NCBI GenBank assembly: GCA_025765615.1
Contig: JAIVFJ010000044.1
Coordinates: 248,001-312,000 of the forward strand
Direction of reading: 5' to 3'
DNA length: 64,000 bases
Source: Zopfochytrium polystomum
Lineage: Eukaryota > Chytridiomycota > Chytridiomycetes > Chytridiales > Chytridiaceae
Both the position numbers and the translations under genes were made by a program. The notes beneath the pieces are model-generated. The model was given only the letters and a program-made list of their open reading frames with translations, was not told where the DNA came from and searched no databases. Positions 53,493-63,707 of this stretch are shown here, in pieces (position 1 is the stretch's first letter; each line of letters begins with the position of its first letter).

Positions 53493-55947
53493 ATGCCTAC
53501 GCCCACTATCCCAGTGCATGCTCAGTCCCAGATTCTTTCTTTCTCGAGCTCGCAACGCAGTAGCAAGGCTCCTGATACCTTAAATGTTTCGTCGGTGGTG
53601 GAGGAGATTCAGAAAGACAGTCAGTGGCGATTGGATCAGGTTCGTTCGTCACCCTAACTCTCATTCAAGAGTCAGTTGACCTACTGCAAAACTTTGGGCG
53701 AGCAGCTTCGATCACTGAAAGAGTACTTAACCGGGGTATGTGCTCACACTTGACGTTCTCCTGGGTTGGACTTACTGGTTAGCCAGGCAGCACACCACAA
53801 AAAAGGGCAAGAGGTTGTAAGAATCTTTTGATTACATCCATATTAACGTTTCCGATTATAAGGAAAGTCAACCCGACAATGAGGAAGACGCCGAGATAAA
53901 TGCCTTGAAGAAATGGCCACTCTCGGACGGAGACTACGCGTACGACGTGTTTATTTCCCACCGAGTAGTCCCAGAGCAAGAGCTGGCAATGCAGCTTTAT
54001 TTTCGACTCAACGAAGCCCTGCTCACCAATCTTATTCTTGAAAGGCAAGGTGCGGCGTCTGCCACTAAACTTGAGAATGGCCCAAGGCTCGAGCGAGTAT
54101 TTTGGGATCATGACTCCCTTATTGTTGGAGAGGTACTGTAACATTTTTTCGGACGTGCGCTGAAACGACATTGTAAGGACTGGCGAAAGGGTTTTGTTAA
54201 TGGACTAAAGAAATCGCGGCTGGTGGTACTGCTCATTTCAGAAGCATCCACACCGCGTATGAAGACGTCCCACATCGAAACTGATAACCTTCTTCTTGAG
54301 TGGGAAACGGCATTGATGGCAGCCAAGCACCATAGATGCGCTATCTTTCCAGGTTCACTGAAAAAAATTTTGACGAATTTATCTAAAATATTTCAAGTCT
54401 TCATTAAGGGTGCAGAAAAGCTCATCAAACCGGAGACGCTCCCCTGTGCTCGCCCAAAGACTGTCTATGGCACACAAAGCTGCAGTCTCAGCGCAAGATC
54501 GATTCTCAATAAAGTTCTGTCTTTCGACCCCAAAGGTACAACTTCACTTTGCTCAAACTCACTCAACGTGGCATGATCCCAGATTGTGTTCACTACGACG
54601 GTACAAACATAGATGAAATCATAAGTCAGTGTTTGCTTAAGGTTAAATCGTTTTCATCTCCCAATGAATCTGCCATTCGGCTTCGGCGCGAGGATCAATT
54701 TGCTGAATTAATACCCACTGATGTTGATGATATGCCCAATTGGAACAAGGAGGAACTACGTCGTCACTTGTCACCCACGCAGTTCCTTGTAGTCGCTGAG
54801 AGCCTTCCATTCAACGAATTCTGGAAACGACTTATCCTGTGTATGTTGACGGTTCCACGTTTTCTTTTGTATTTATGTTTCATCCCAAGCTTTTGATATC
54901 TCACAATGCAAGGAGTATGTGAAAAGCTTTGGTCAGTCGTTGCGGAAGAACAAGACTCTGATTCAGCTGGACTTATCTGGCAATGTAATTGGAGATAATG
55001 GACTTTCATCGCTCATCGAAGGACTTATTGGTGACCCACCCGCCTCTCTACAAGTGTTGAAGCTCAGTTCGAATTCTATTACAATTGATGGATTGAAAGG
55101 AATATTTGAAAGATTGCTTCCGAAAGTGCCAATTAAACGGCTCGGATTAAAAAACAATTTGATAGGAAAAACCGCGAAGGAAAGCGATTTGGTCATGCGT
55201 AATTCGCTACCGTCGACGTCACTCGAATATTTGGACATATCTTTAAACAAGGATGCATATCTGTCTCTAGACTATACAAATCTTACTGGTTTGCGGGCAG
55301 GAAACAACGACTATCCATTTGGACGGAATTACCTATCTGCCCTGAAAGGAAATGCATCACTGAAATCCCTAGAGGTCGCATCCTGTGGAATTGATGGCAA
55401 CTATGAGTGCCTGGTTGGAAACACGTGTCTAACTCGACTTGACCTTAGCAACAATGAAATGCTGGCACTCCCGGAACATTTTTCAAGCCTAATGACCGGA
55501 ATTTCGGGAGCTACAGCATTGGAAATTCTTAAGATCAATGATGTTGACTTGGCCAACGTTATACACCTGGCTGAACATGGAGTATCTCAGCATCCGACGC
55601 TGCGAGATTTGTATTTGAGTAATTGCCAACTCAGCGCCGCGGCACTATCTGATCTGATGAGTGCAATCGCGGACTCAGAAGTGCAGCTTCTGGACGTTTC
55701 CAAAAACACATTTGGTGACGAAGGGATCGAGCCGATTCGAAATGCTGCGGGGAATGCAAAATCGACGCTTTGGGATATTTACGTCGGCTTATGCAATATC
55801 ACGGGCGAGGGTGCGATTCGATTGATATCTGCAATGAAAACTTCTGGAAAAGACTTCCAGATTACGGTGTACAGGGCTGATGCTTGGCCTGACGAAGTCT
55901 CCAAAGTTGCAGGAGTTGTTATATTGGAAGACGATGAGTATTTGTAA
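53493..55947 (+). CDS. TIR-LRR protein B
   Basis: Seven exons (53493-53639, 53670-53735, 53863-54132, 54178-54352, 54398-54535, 54583-54840, 54890-55947) join in phase to 703 aa. The exon count, phases and domain order match protein A. N-terminal helical segment (QSQLTYCKTLGEQLRSLKEY), then TIR: AYDVFISHRVVPEQELA, RVFWDHDSLIVGE, DWRKGFVNGLKKSRLVVLLIS, DNLLLEWETAL (retained Glu), FPVFIKGAEKLI. The LRR region runs about 350 residues (LIQLDLSGNVIGDNG, LEYLDISLN, LTRLDLSNNEML) and ends VVILEDDEYL. No nucleotide-binding domain. The first exon's start is the least certain part; the second intron (127 nt) is longer than the rest. Confidence 0.82.
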
Positions 55948-56195
55948 TCTTGCTTTCAGACTGGGTGAAAAGATGTCGGGGGATTCGGAGGTTGAAGGAA
56001 GGTGCCGTTCGCCCTTTTTTCCCCGGCTTTTCTATCTTTTGGGGAATCTTTCGCGCGATTTCGCTCTGTACATGTATGTGAAGTGGAGTGACAGAAGGCT
56101 TTATACAGTTGAACAAGGCGTCAGTTCAAGCCCCTTTATTCACACATCCAAAAAAAAAACAAGCAAAAGTAAAATGTGTATAAGGAGCAGCTACG
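55948..56195. other. 3' flank of TIR-LRR B
   Basis: Nothing recognised before the Tc1-like relic. Confidence 0.4.
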
Positions 56196-56309
56196 TCAAT
56201 ACTTCGTGAAACCCCCTTTGTTTTTGATAACAGCCTTGATTCTCCTTGGCATACTTTCAACTAATCGTTGAAAAAATGAATGAGAAATTTTGCTCCATGC
56301 ACTTGAAAC
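56196..56309 (-). pseudogene. Tc1-like transposase, C-terminal fragment
   Basis: Reads AWSKISHSFFQRLVESMPRR, IKAVIKNKGGFTKY and a stop, the usual end of Tc1-type transposases. It continues on the far side of the copia insertion at 62656-62757, which carries the preceding part. Confidence 0.8.
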
Positions 56310-56458
56310 TGTTGAAATCCGACAGTGTCAAGTGTGATCTCGACGACGATGTGATCGCAATCTCGGGTCGCTTGTGTGGTCGCAGGAAAGGGCGTGACAA
56401 GTCAAGTTTTTTTTTCTGTTGATTCTTCCATTTTCTCTCGCGAGGGCATATTCCAACA
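56310..56458 (-). repeat. 3' LTR of the copia element
   Basis: 149 bp, matching 62507-62655 except for a few substitutions. Very short for an LTR. Confidence 0.92.
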
Positions 56459-56716
56459 CTCCCCCTTGCACAAGCGCCTTTAAAAGCAAAACTACCTCAA
56501 AGAAAGGAACTGAGTGAGAGAATTTAAAACGCCACTGCCCAGGTGAAAAACCCAAACCAATTGACCGATCTGGGAAAACCATAGCAGGGTAAGGAAAGGA
56601 AACGTATCAGGAAGGCGCTGCTGAGGAGAGTACTGCAAAAAGGGAGGGATAACAAAAGGGTGCCCAAAACGGCAAAATGAAAGAAGGAAAATTTAACCGG
56701 TGCCCCACCCTGGGGC

Positions 56717-59700
56717 CTAACCCACTACTTTACCCTTGCGCACCATGCGCGCCCTCCATGCAGCGCCATGCGCTGCATTCTTCTCCTTGTCCTTGGTCCG
56801 TTTCTGAAGGAAGTGATCTTCGCGGCGTTTTGTCCTAATTGTTCGTACATGCTCAATCAACTTGTTATTTTCGGCTGGTGGTCCCTTGCTCGAGTCAACA
56901 AGTCCAAGTAGTATTCGGCCTTCGAAAACCATATCGTGTCCATGTGGCTTGGTGAGGAGATCAGCAAGCTGATCAAAGGAGGGGACGTGATCAACCTGCA
57001 CAAGACCTTCCTCAACAAGCGACTGGATGTGGTGGTAGTGAAGTCGAATGTGCTTGGAGCGGTCTGTATGAAGATCGTTCACCGTCATATGGATTGTTGG
57101 TGTGTTGTCCTCATAAGCAGTCAGTGGTAGCTTGAGGGGCATCTTGACCGACAGGTGAAGGTTGTTGATAGCCTCAAGCTCCCGACCAAGTTCACTGAGG
57201 GCAATATACTCTGCTGCTGTTGATGATGTGGGGATCGTTGACGAACGTGTCGACTTCCAGCCAATTGCTCCCCCTGCTAGCAGCACAAGGTATGCTATCT
57301 GCGAGCGAGAGTCATGGCGGGAGTTGAATGATGCTTCTGCGTATCCGACAGGTTGAGGGTTGCTGTCTGCACTGTAGCGAAGTCCAACTGTGGCAGTGGC
57401 CTTGACATACCCAACAACATCCAACAACTCACGCCAATGCTGTCGGCATGGATCCTGGGCAAAGGAGCCAAGTAGACTGACACTGAGTGCAAGGTCTGGT
57501 CTGGTTGATGTTGCTGCGTAGTTGAGGCTGCCAATCACATGGAGATACTCAGTGCTGTTGACACTCTCTTCGTCAGGGTCGATAGATTCTGGCACGCGAG
57601 GGGTGAGCTTGGAGGTAGTCTTAAGTGGTGCGCCTCGAGGCCTCACAGCGCCGTGTTCAGCCTCAAAGCGAGATAGGAAGTTTCGGATGAAGTTAGCTTG
57701 GTGAATGATTGTGAAGTTTGAATCACGGATAACTTCCATTGAGAGAACGTAGGTGAGCTTCCCAAGCTCCCGAAGCTTGAACTCCCCCTTGAGGTCAGCA
57801 ATCGCATCCTTGATAGCAGCAGTGTGACTGAACAAGGGGAGGTCATCAACATAGGTGAGGATGAAGCAAATTCCATGCTGGTTCTGCCGCCAGAACAAGC
57901 ATGGGTCTGCCCGACTCTGCTGGAATCCCTTCAACTGTAGGTGTGCTGCAAGGCGCAGGTACCAAGTCCGACCTGATTGCTTCAGCCTGTACAATCCCTT
58001 CCGGAGTAACCAAACCATTCCAGGGAGGATTGGTACACCAGATGGTGGCGCCATGAAGATGGCGACATCGAGTATTCCGTACAGGTAGGCTGAGGAGATG
58101 TCGATCATCTCCATGTCCCAGCCATACAGGGTGCTGAGGGCAATCATCCATCGGAGAGTGTTACCTCGAATTACCGGCGAGTATGTCAGAGTGAAGTCAA
58201 CGCCAGGCTGCTGTGTGAAACCACGAGCAACAAGACTCGCGCGAAATCGTTCGATGGTGCCGTCGGGTTTGAACTTCAGCTTGTATACCCATTTGCAACT
58301 CACAATGTTTGTGTTGGGTGGAGCTGTGGCTTCGATGAATACGCCCATGCTGCGGAGCATGCTCAGTTCGTACTCTTCAGCCTCTCTCCACTCTTTGGCA
58401 AAGGGTGAAGCCATGGCCTCCTCGTGCGTCAGCGGATCCTTGTATGTGTCAGGTGACACTCGAACTGTGTTGGAGTTGACATTGAAAGCGAAGAGTGGTC
58501 TGTCTTCGTCGTCTGAGTCTGACATGTACACAGATTGATCGTCGTTGTCGTCAGAGTCCTCATATGGTCCGCATGCAAATAACGCATCTGGCACGTCAGG
58601 AGCACTCTCAGCAGCAGGTGGGTCACTTGGCATGGCTGGTTCTGCTGCATCACTGGGCCTTCCACCCCTAGCGATGTGAGTGTCCCAGGCTCGCGTGGGC
58701 GCAGAGCCCCACCCCACGGGGCTCTCACCATCCACGGCCACCGGAACCTCTGCGCTGGACTGAGATGCCACGTCTACAAAGCCGCTAGGCCCACCGCCCC
58801 TCGCGCCGCTGGAAGGACGGTCCCCAACCACACCATTGGTGCCCTGTGCTATGGCTCCCTGCATGTGTGATGGTTTTGGTGGGATGAGGTTGTGTTAATT
58901 GTTTTGATGTGTTTTGAAGAGGTAAAGGGTATAGAGAATTGTTTGTTAGTATGGTGATTCTCAGGGTTACTCACCAGTTGGTTGTTGGTTGGGTTCTTTC
59001 TTGGTCGTCCACGTTTCTTCTTTGGTGGTGGTAGGTCAGGGTCAATGCTGGGGGCCACTACTGTTTCTGGTGATGCAGTTTGTGGTGGTGGTTCAGGCAG
59101 TGGCTCTGCAGGTGGTGGTTGTGGAGCTAGTGACGACTTTGGTGGTCGCCCCCGCTTCTTCAGTGTTGGCACTGTCTGTGCTTTGTCGTGCCCCACCTTC
59201 TGCTGCTGCTTCTGCACTTTTGCTGCAGTGCCTGCTGGAGAATCTGCTCTGCATGAATGACTGATTGGACTGCCTTTTCACATGCTGGGTGACTGAGGTC
59301 TGAAAGTGGTGGGAGGTTAACGCTGATGCTCTCAATCCCCCCCCTCACAGCGTGAACCCCAGTAAAAGGAGGGAACTTGTCTTCAAAGAAGACAATGTCA
59401 TGGTAGCGCTGGTAGATGATGCGCTGCTCTTGGAGCTCCCACAACACCAAAACTGATCGTGAAACAGAGCCGAGGTAGACAGCTGGATGGCCCTTGGGGT
59501 CAAGTTTCTTGCGAAGAGTTGGGCTGACCCGGTAGAAGCACTTGGAACCAAAAGTTCGAAAGTGGCTAACTTGTGGAGGTACGTGGTGCCGGCCCTCGTG
59601 CGGTGAGAAGATGCCTCGCTGTACATTTGGGAGGCAGTTCTTGATCTGCGAGGCTTGCCGATACGCATAGCTCCAAAAGGTGAGGGGAACATTGGGAGCG

Positions 59701-60752
59701 CCAAGGAGAAGAGAGCGAGTCATGTCTGTCACAATCTGGATGTGGCGTTCTGCAACCGAATTCATCTGCGGGGTTCGCGATGGCGAAGGTTTGAGCTGAA
59801 TGCCACGCGAATCGCAGAAGGACTTGAACGTCTGGTTGAAGTTTTCTTTTCCTCGATCCAGGCGGATGATCTGGATTTTTCGTCCCTCAGTTTTCTCAAG
59901 GAAAAGGATTAACTTAATAAGGAATGGTAAGGCGTTGCTCTTTCGGGGGATGGGCTCATTCCATGAATAGCGGGTGCTCTCGCAAACAACAGTGACTGCG
60001 TAGTTGCAGCCGTCAAAGGAGGTGATGGGGATTGAATTGACATCAACGTTGAGGGTGTGTGCAAAGGGAATTGGCTCATCAGGACGGGCTGTGAAATTCT
60101 TCTGGCGCATCTTGGCTGCAACGCAGATCTCGCACTTGGGGATGTGAGAGGTGTTGAGTAGTGGAAGGTCTGCTGTCGTTCGGTGGTGAAGCATGTAGCC
60201 TAGGCGCTGGAAGCCAACATGACCCAGTGCGCGATGCAGCCGCTCAACCTCAGCGATGCGAAGTTGTTCTGCTTTGGTAGCGACTGGTGATGGGCTGTCA
60301 GGTGATGGAAAGGTCTCCTGATGAACCATTGCAATGGTAGCAGCAGCTGTGTGACTGAGTCGATGAAGCTTTGAATTCTTGGTGACGAGGAAGTGAAGTC
60401 CTGAGCGTTTGACACAGCGGCCAATGGGGGACTCGTCACTAGTTTTCAAGATAACAGCAGGGCGGCCTTTGAACTTAGAAAAGAAAAACTTCCCATCTTC
60501 TTGAAGGCCGTTTGTGGCGAGGAGACTGTAAAGAGCGCTTGGAGCGTAGCAGGCTTCCTTGATTACAATCTCCACACTGTTTGGAAGAGGGATTCTTGCT
60601 GGTCCAACGCCTTTGATTTTGAGCGGGGTGGAGTCTTTGTCAATGGTTCCAACAGACGAGGTGCGTTCGGTGTAGGATGTGAAAAGGTGGGCGTCTTTGA
60701 GAATGGTCTTGACACAGCCAGAGTCGACAACGATGGGTGATTCCTTGAACAT
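56717..60752 (-). CDS. pol: Copia Pol: protease, integrase, AT-hook linker, RT, RNase H
   Basis: From 60752: a protease motif (VVDSGCVKTI), the GAG-pre-integrase zinc finger (LHRALGHVGFQRL, CEICVAAKM), integrase core acidic residues (LNVDVNS, IIRLDRGKE, NSVAERHIQ), then a linker. Near 59210 one base is out of frame, after which two AT-hooks (KKRGRPPK, KKRGRPRK) follow. A GT-AG intron with strong sites (58974-58859, 116 nt) joins NNQL to GAIAQG in phase. Reverse transcriptase (EMIDISSAYLYG, ILTYVDDLPLF) and RNase H (GYAEASFNSRHDS) run to the stop at 56717. Only the single frameshift near 59210 blocks a continuous Pol; it could be a mutation or a programmed event. Confidence 0.85.
58859..58974 (-). 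other. Putative intron inside copia pol
   Basis: CTG|GTGAGTAACC and ACATGCAG|GGAGCC bracket 116 nt that contain stops in every reading, and both exons are in phase 0. The frame continues cleanly across it. Confidence 0.65.
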
Positions 60753-61159
60753 GGTGGGTGACGATGATGAAAGGGCGAGGTGTTTGGGGACATGAGGTGC
60801 TGGTTGGAAGTTAGAGGTCTGCTTTCGACGTGCCTGAGGTGGGTGCCTCGGGCCAACTAAAAATCCGACGAATACTCCCCAGGGTCGCTCCTGCCGGTCT
60901 CGCTATCGTCAATAGATGGCACGTCACTGGTGCTGCCTGTGGCGATAAGTGCGACTGGCTTGTCCCGTTTCCTCATTATGCAGTGTTTTGCAAAGTGGTT
61001 CTCCTTCCCACAATGGTGACATAGCACTGATTTCCCCAGCGGTGCAACTCCTTGTCGCTGATCCTGAGCTGTAGCGCCTGGGGTGTTGGCCTCAGGTGCT
61101 GCACCATGTGCAGCTCGATTTTCTGCTCGTCTTTGAGTTCGGGAGGTGTGGTGTCCACG

Positions 61160-62170
61160 TCACTCAGAATGCCGTTCTGCATGCCGTTCTCTACCCTGTC
61201 GCCCAGCGCGGCCACCCCGGCCATGGCGGCGCCCACCACGGATTTCTCTGCCTTGGTGGTGTCGCTCAGCCTGGTGGGAGCGCCTTTGCTCTGGGTGGTC
61301 GTGGAAATTGCTAAGTAGTGCAGCCTCATTGACTGGCTCCGCTAGTGGTGCGACAGTTGGTCCTCTAGGTTTGTTACAGGCTTCCATAGTCTTGAGGAAG
61401 GCAAAGAGGGCAGTCATGTCTGTGATGGTGTTGTTGTCCACTCGAGATAGATAGTTCTCAGTTCCAATGTGCCAGTACTCTTCGTCCTCTAAACATTCTG
61501 TCAGTTGATCCACCATTGACTCAAACTTCAGCATTTCGTTGATTTTGCCTAAGACACCCCTGGGGGCAAGGCTCCTGACTTCAGCTAGGTCTCTATAGTG
61601 CTTCTCAAATATAGGTTGAAAATCAGCAATCTTCCCCCCTGGTTCAATCTTGAGGGAAGCATTCTTGCGAATCATTGCATGCGCCTGTGCTTCGTCAATG
61701 CGTCCAATCTTCCTCTTGAGTTCTTCAAGTGCCTGAAAGACAAACTTAATACCACTGATTTTATGTTCAAGAGTCTCGCTTATGTGGTTGTAGATGTGCA
61801 GCATCCTGGCCCGATTTTGGTCATAGGTTCCCAGGAAGACGTTTGCATCATCACTAAATGTCCAGTAGCCAACATATTCTGGGTTGTTTGGGATGTACTC
61901 GTGGGTGATATGCATGACTTCCCATTCGTTATATCCAGCTGGGGGGTTTGCTGACCAGAACTTGAAATGCTCAGGGACGGCAGGAATCGCAGCGGTTGTG
62001 TCTGTAGCAGGAACTGCTGGGACAGCAGCAACTTTGTGCGCAAGTCGGACACGGACAGCAGCACTTGCTTGCTTACTGGCAAAATGCCCCTCCACATAGT
62101 CCATCCATCTTGTAAAGTCGACAGGGTTGACTAGCTGACGGTGCAGGAGCTTCACACTTGGCTCGCTCAT
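61160..62170 (-). CDS. gag: Copia Gag, 3' part frameshifted
   Basis: Starts MSEPSVKLLHRQLVNPVDF; an in-frame ATG at 62206 is possible. It carries the copia gag region (FDYVEGHF-like DYVEGHFASKQ, YWHIGTENYLSRVD, MTALFAFLKTMEACN). After about 61330 the frame degrades to a His/Arg/Gly-rich run. The CCHC knuckle (CHHCGKENHFAKHC, about 61020-60979) lies in another frame. So the nucleocapsid end is separated from Gag by one or more frameshifts. Confidence 0.8.
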   Translation of the reverse strand: MSEPSVKLLHRQLVNPVDFTRWMDYVEGHFASKQASAAVRVRLAHKVAAVPAVPATDTTAAIPAVPEHFKFWSANPPAGYNEWEVMHITHEYIPNNPEYVGYWTFSDDANVFLGTYDQNRARMLHIYNHISETLEHKISGIKFVFQALEELKRKIGRIDEAQAHAMIRKNASLKIEPGGKIADFQPIFEKHYRDLAEVRSLAPRGVLGKINEMLKFESMVDQLTECLEDEEYWHIGTENYLSRVDNNTITDMTALFAFLKTMEACNKPRGPTVAPLAEPVNEAALLSNFHDHPEQRRSHQAERHHQGREIRGGRRHGRGGRAGRQGRERHAERHSE

Positions 62171-62506
62171 CGCGTTAGGGGAGAACGAAGGTAACAGCTG
62201 GAACAAGAGAAGTTAAAATGAGTGTTCCACAGCACTTTCAACTGAAGCTGGTGAATCGATCACTCAGAGTTCGATGGGGTACAGTCACTTGGTGGGAAGA
62301 AATTGACAGTGATTGTGTGGAATTCGGTGTCGACGGCGTTGAGACCGATCGCAATTGTGAAGGTTGGCAGTGGCTGTTTAGCTGACTGGTGAAGACGATC
62401 GCTTTCTCGACACGGTGGACAGCTTCAGTTCGATTCCTCGATCGACAATCGCTCGATCGCTTTTTGGGTAGCCTCCTTTAACGGTGGAGAACTATCCCTC
62501 GTAAGG

Positions 62507-62655
62507 TGTTGGAATCCGACAGTGTCGAGTGTGATCTCGACGACGATGTGATCGCGATCTTGGGTCGCTCGTGTGGTCGCAGGAAAGGGCGTGACAAGTC
62601 AAGTTTTTTTTTCTGTTGATTCTTCCATTTTCTCTCGCGAGGGCATATTCCAACA
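62507..62655 (-). repeat. 5' LTR of the copia element
   Basis: 149 bp starting TGTTGGAATCCGACAGTG and ending ATATTCCAACA. The 5' and 3' ends of each LTR are themselves a short inverted repeat (TGTTGGAAT / ATTCCAACA). Confidence 0.92.
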
Positions 62656-62757
62656 GAAACCGATTTTTTCAGGGCTGAGATTCCAGATGGGAGATCCTTT
62701 TTGCACTTTTAGCTTCAGGTGTTGCCAGAGATTCTCAATCGGGTTTAGGTCTGTGTT
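62656..62757 (-). pseudogene. Tc1-like transposase fragment, upstream part
   Basis: Reads DLNPIENLWQHLKLKVQKG, the region holding the last catalytic acidic residue in Tc1/mariner transposases, then SPIWNLSPEKI up to the copia junction. It is truncated at about 62757, so most of the transposase is missing. Confidence 0.8.
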
Positions 62758-62844
62758 ATGAACCAGACTCTGAACCCTCTGACAATGACATGGACATCAG
62801 ACTTGGCAGATCATCATCACTCCCCGTAGCCTCTTGTCCTGTCT

Positions 62845-63188
62845 AGCCCTGTTCCTGACATCATAATTCACCTCCCTCATATCCTGCACTCTGCCATCAT
62901 GTCCAACCAAAACCACTTCCATGATGAGACCACTGTCCAAGCCTTGATAGAGCAATTCCAAGCCCTTGCAAGGCAGACCCACCAAATCCAAGAACAACTC
63001 CTCCAACAGCAACACCAGCTTCAAGCCCAGCTAAAGCAAGAGAGCCAAAGGTTCCCAGCCCAGACAAGTACACTGGACTAGCCAAGGACCTTAGAACTTC
63101 ATGGCCACTGTGGAGAATGTCATCCTTCTCCAACCTTCAAGATTCCCAAATGATCAAGTCAAGGTCCTCTTCACAAGCACTCTCCTGT
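62845..63188 (+). pseudogene. Gypsy LTR end and Gag remnant
   Basis: CCTGTTCCTGACATCATAATTCAC is shortened here as the same LTR-end/leader junction as at 19.9 kb. It is followed by a gag start (MSNQNHFHDETTVQALIEQF), a deletion near 63080, and ATVENVILLQPSRFPNDQVK. It breaks off after CTCCTGTCT at 63188 and joins AT-rich LRR-like sequence. Confidence 0.75.
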
Positions 63189-63189
63189 C

Positions 63190-63707
63190 TGTCTTCAATT
63201 GGTTTTCTCCGCACATTAATTCCGAAAGTTCTGGAAGATCCTCCGGATTTGGTAATTTTGTTTGTTTAGTTTTCCAGCATTCCAATTTTACTGGTAATCT
63301 TTCTATTAATATTTCTTCATCACTGTTTCCACAATTTAATTCTATCAATTTTGGATGCTCTCTTATGTTTTTACCTTATTTCCCATACATGAAAGTTTTT
63401 TCAGATTTGGTAGGCTTGGCAGTTCCATTATTTTATTGTTATCGCACTTTAACATGTTCATTACAAGACTATCATGCAAGTCCTCAATCTCGTTATCTTC
63501 ACACTGTATTGTTGTTGCATTTGGAAGTCTGGGTAATTTTTTTAAAGTTGTGCGTCGACATTTAAAGGACGTTACATTTGGAAGTACAGGAATGCTTTCT
63601 AACTCTAAGTTTTCATTCCACTTTCCTGTAAGTGTTATGTTTTTCACATAATAATTTTTCATGTACAATTTGTAAACTTTTTCCAGATCTTTTTCTACTT
63701 TTTTCAC
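63190..63707 (-). pseudogene. Leucine-rich-repeat relic in AT-rich DNA
   Basis: Minus frame 63707-63363 reads repeats such as LPNVTSFKCRRTTLKKLP, LPNATTIQCEDNEIEDL, LPNLKKLSCMGNKVK. After a one-base shift near 63350 it continues IREHPKLIELNCGN and LPELSELMCGENQ. The Leu/Asn pattern with period near 20-22 resembles short LRRs seen in many bacterial and giant-virus proteins. The 3' end is cut by the gypsy remnant. Confidence 0.55.

Larger units (their letters stand above)
56305..62660 (-). mobile_element. Ty1/copia retrotransposon, full length
   Basis: Spans 56310-62655 on the minus strand, with 149-bp LTRs (56310-56458 and 62507-62655) that start TG and end CA, and a perfect 5-bp target duplication GAAAC (56305-56309, 62656-62660). 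A polypurine tract (AAGGGGGAG) precedes the 3' LTR. It inserted into a Tc1-like transposase gene, whose frame resumes across it. Order is Gag, protease, integrase, linker with AT-hooks, reverse transcriptase, RNase H, the copia arrangement. LTRs differ at only a few sites, so the insertion is fairly recent. Confidence 0.94.
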
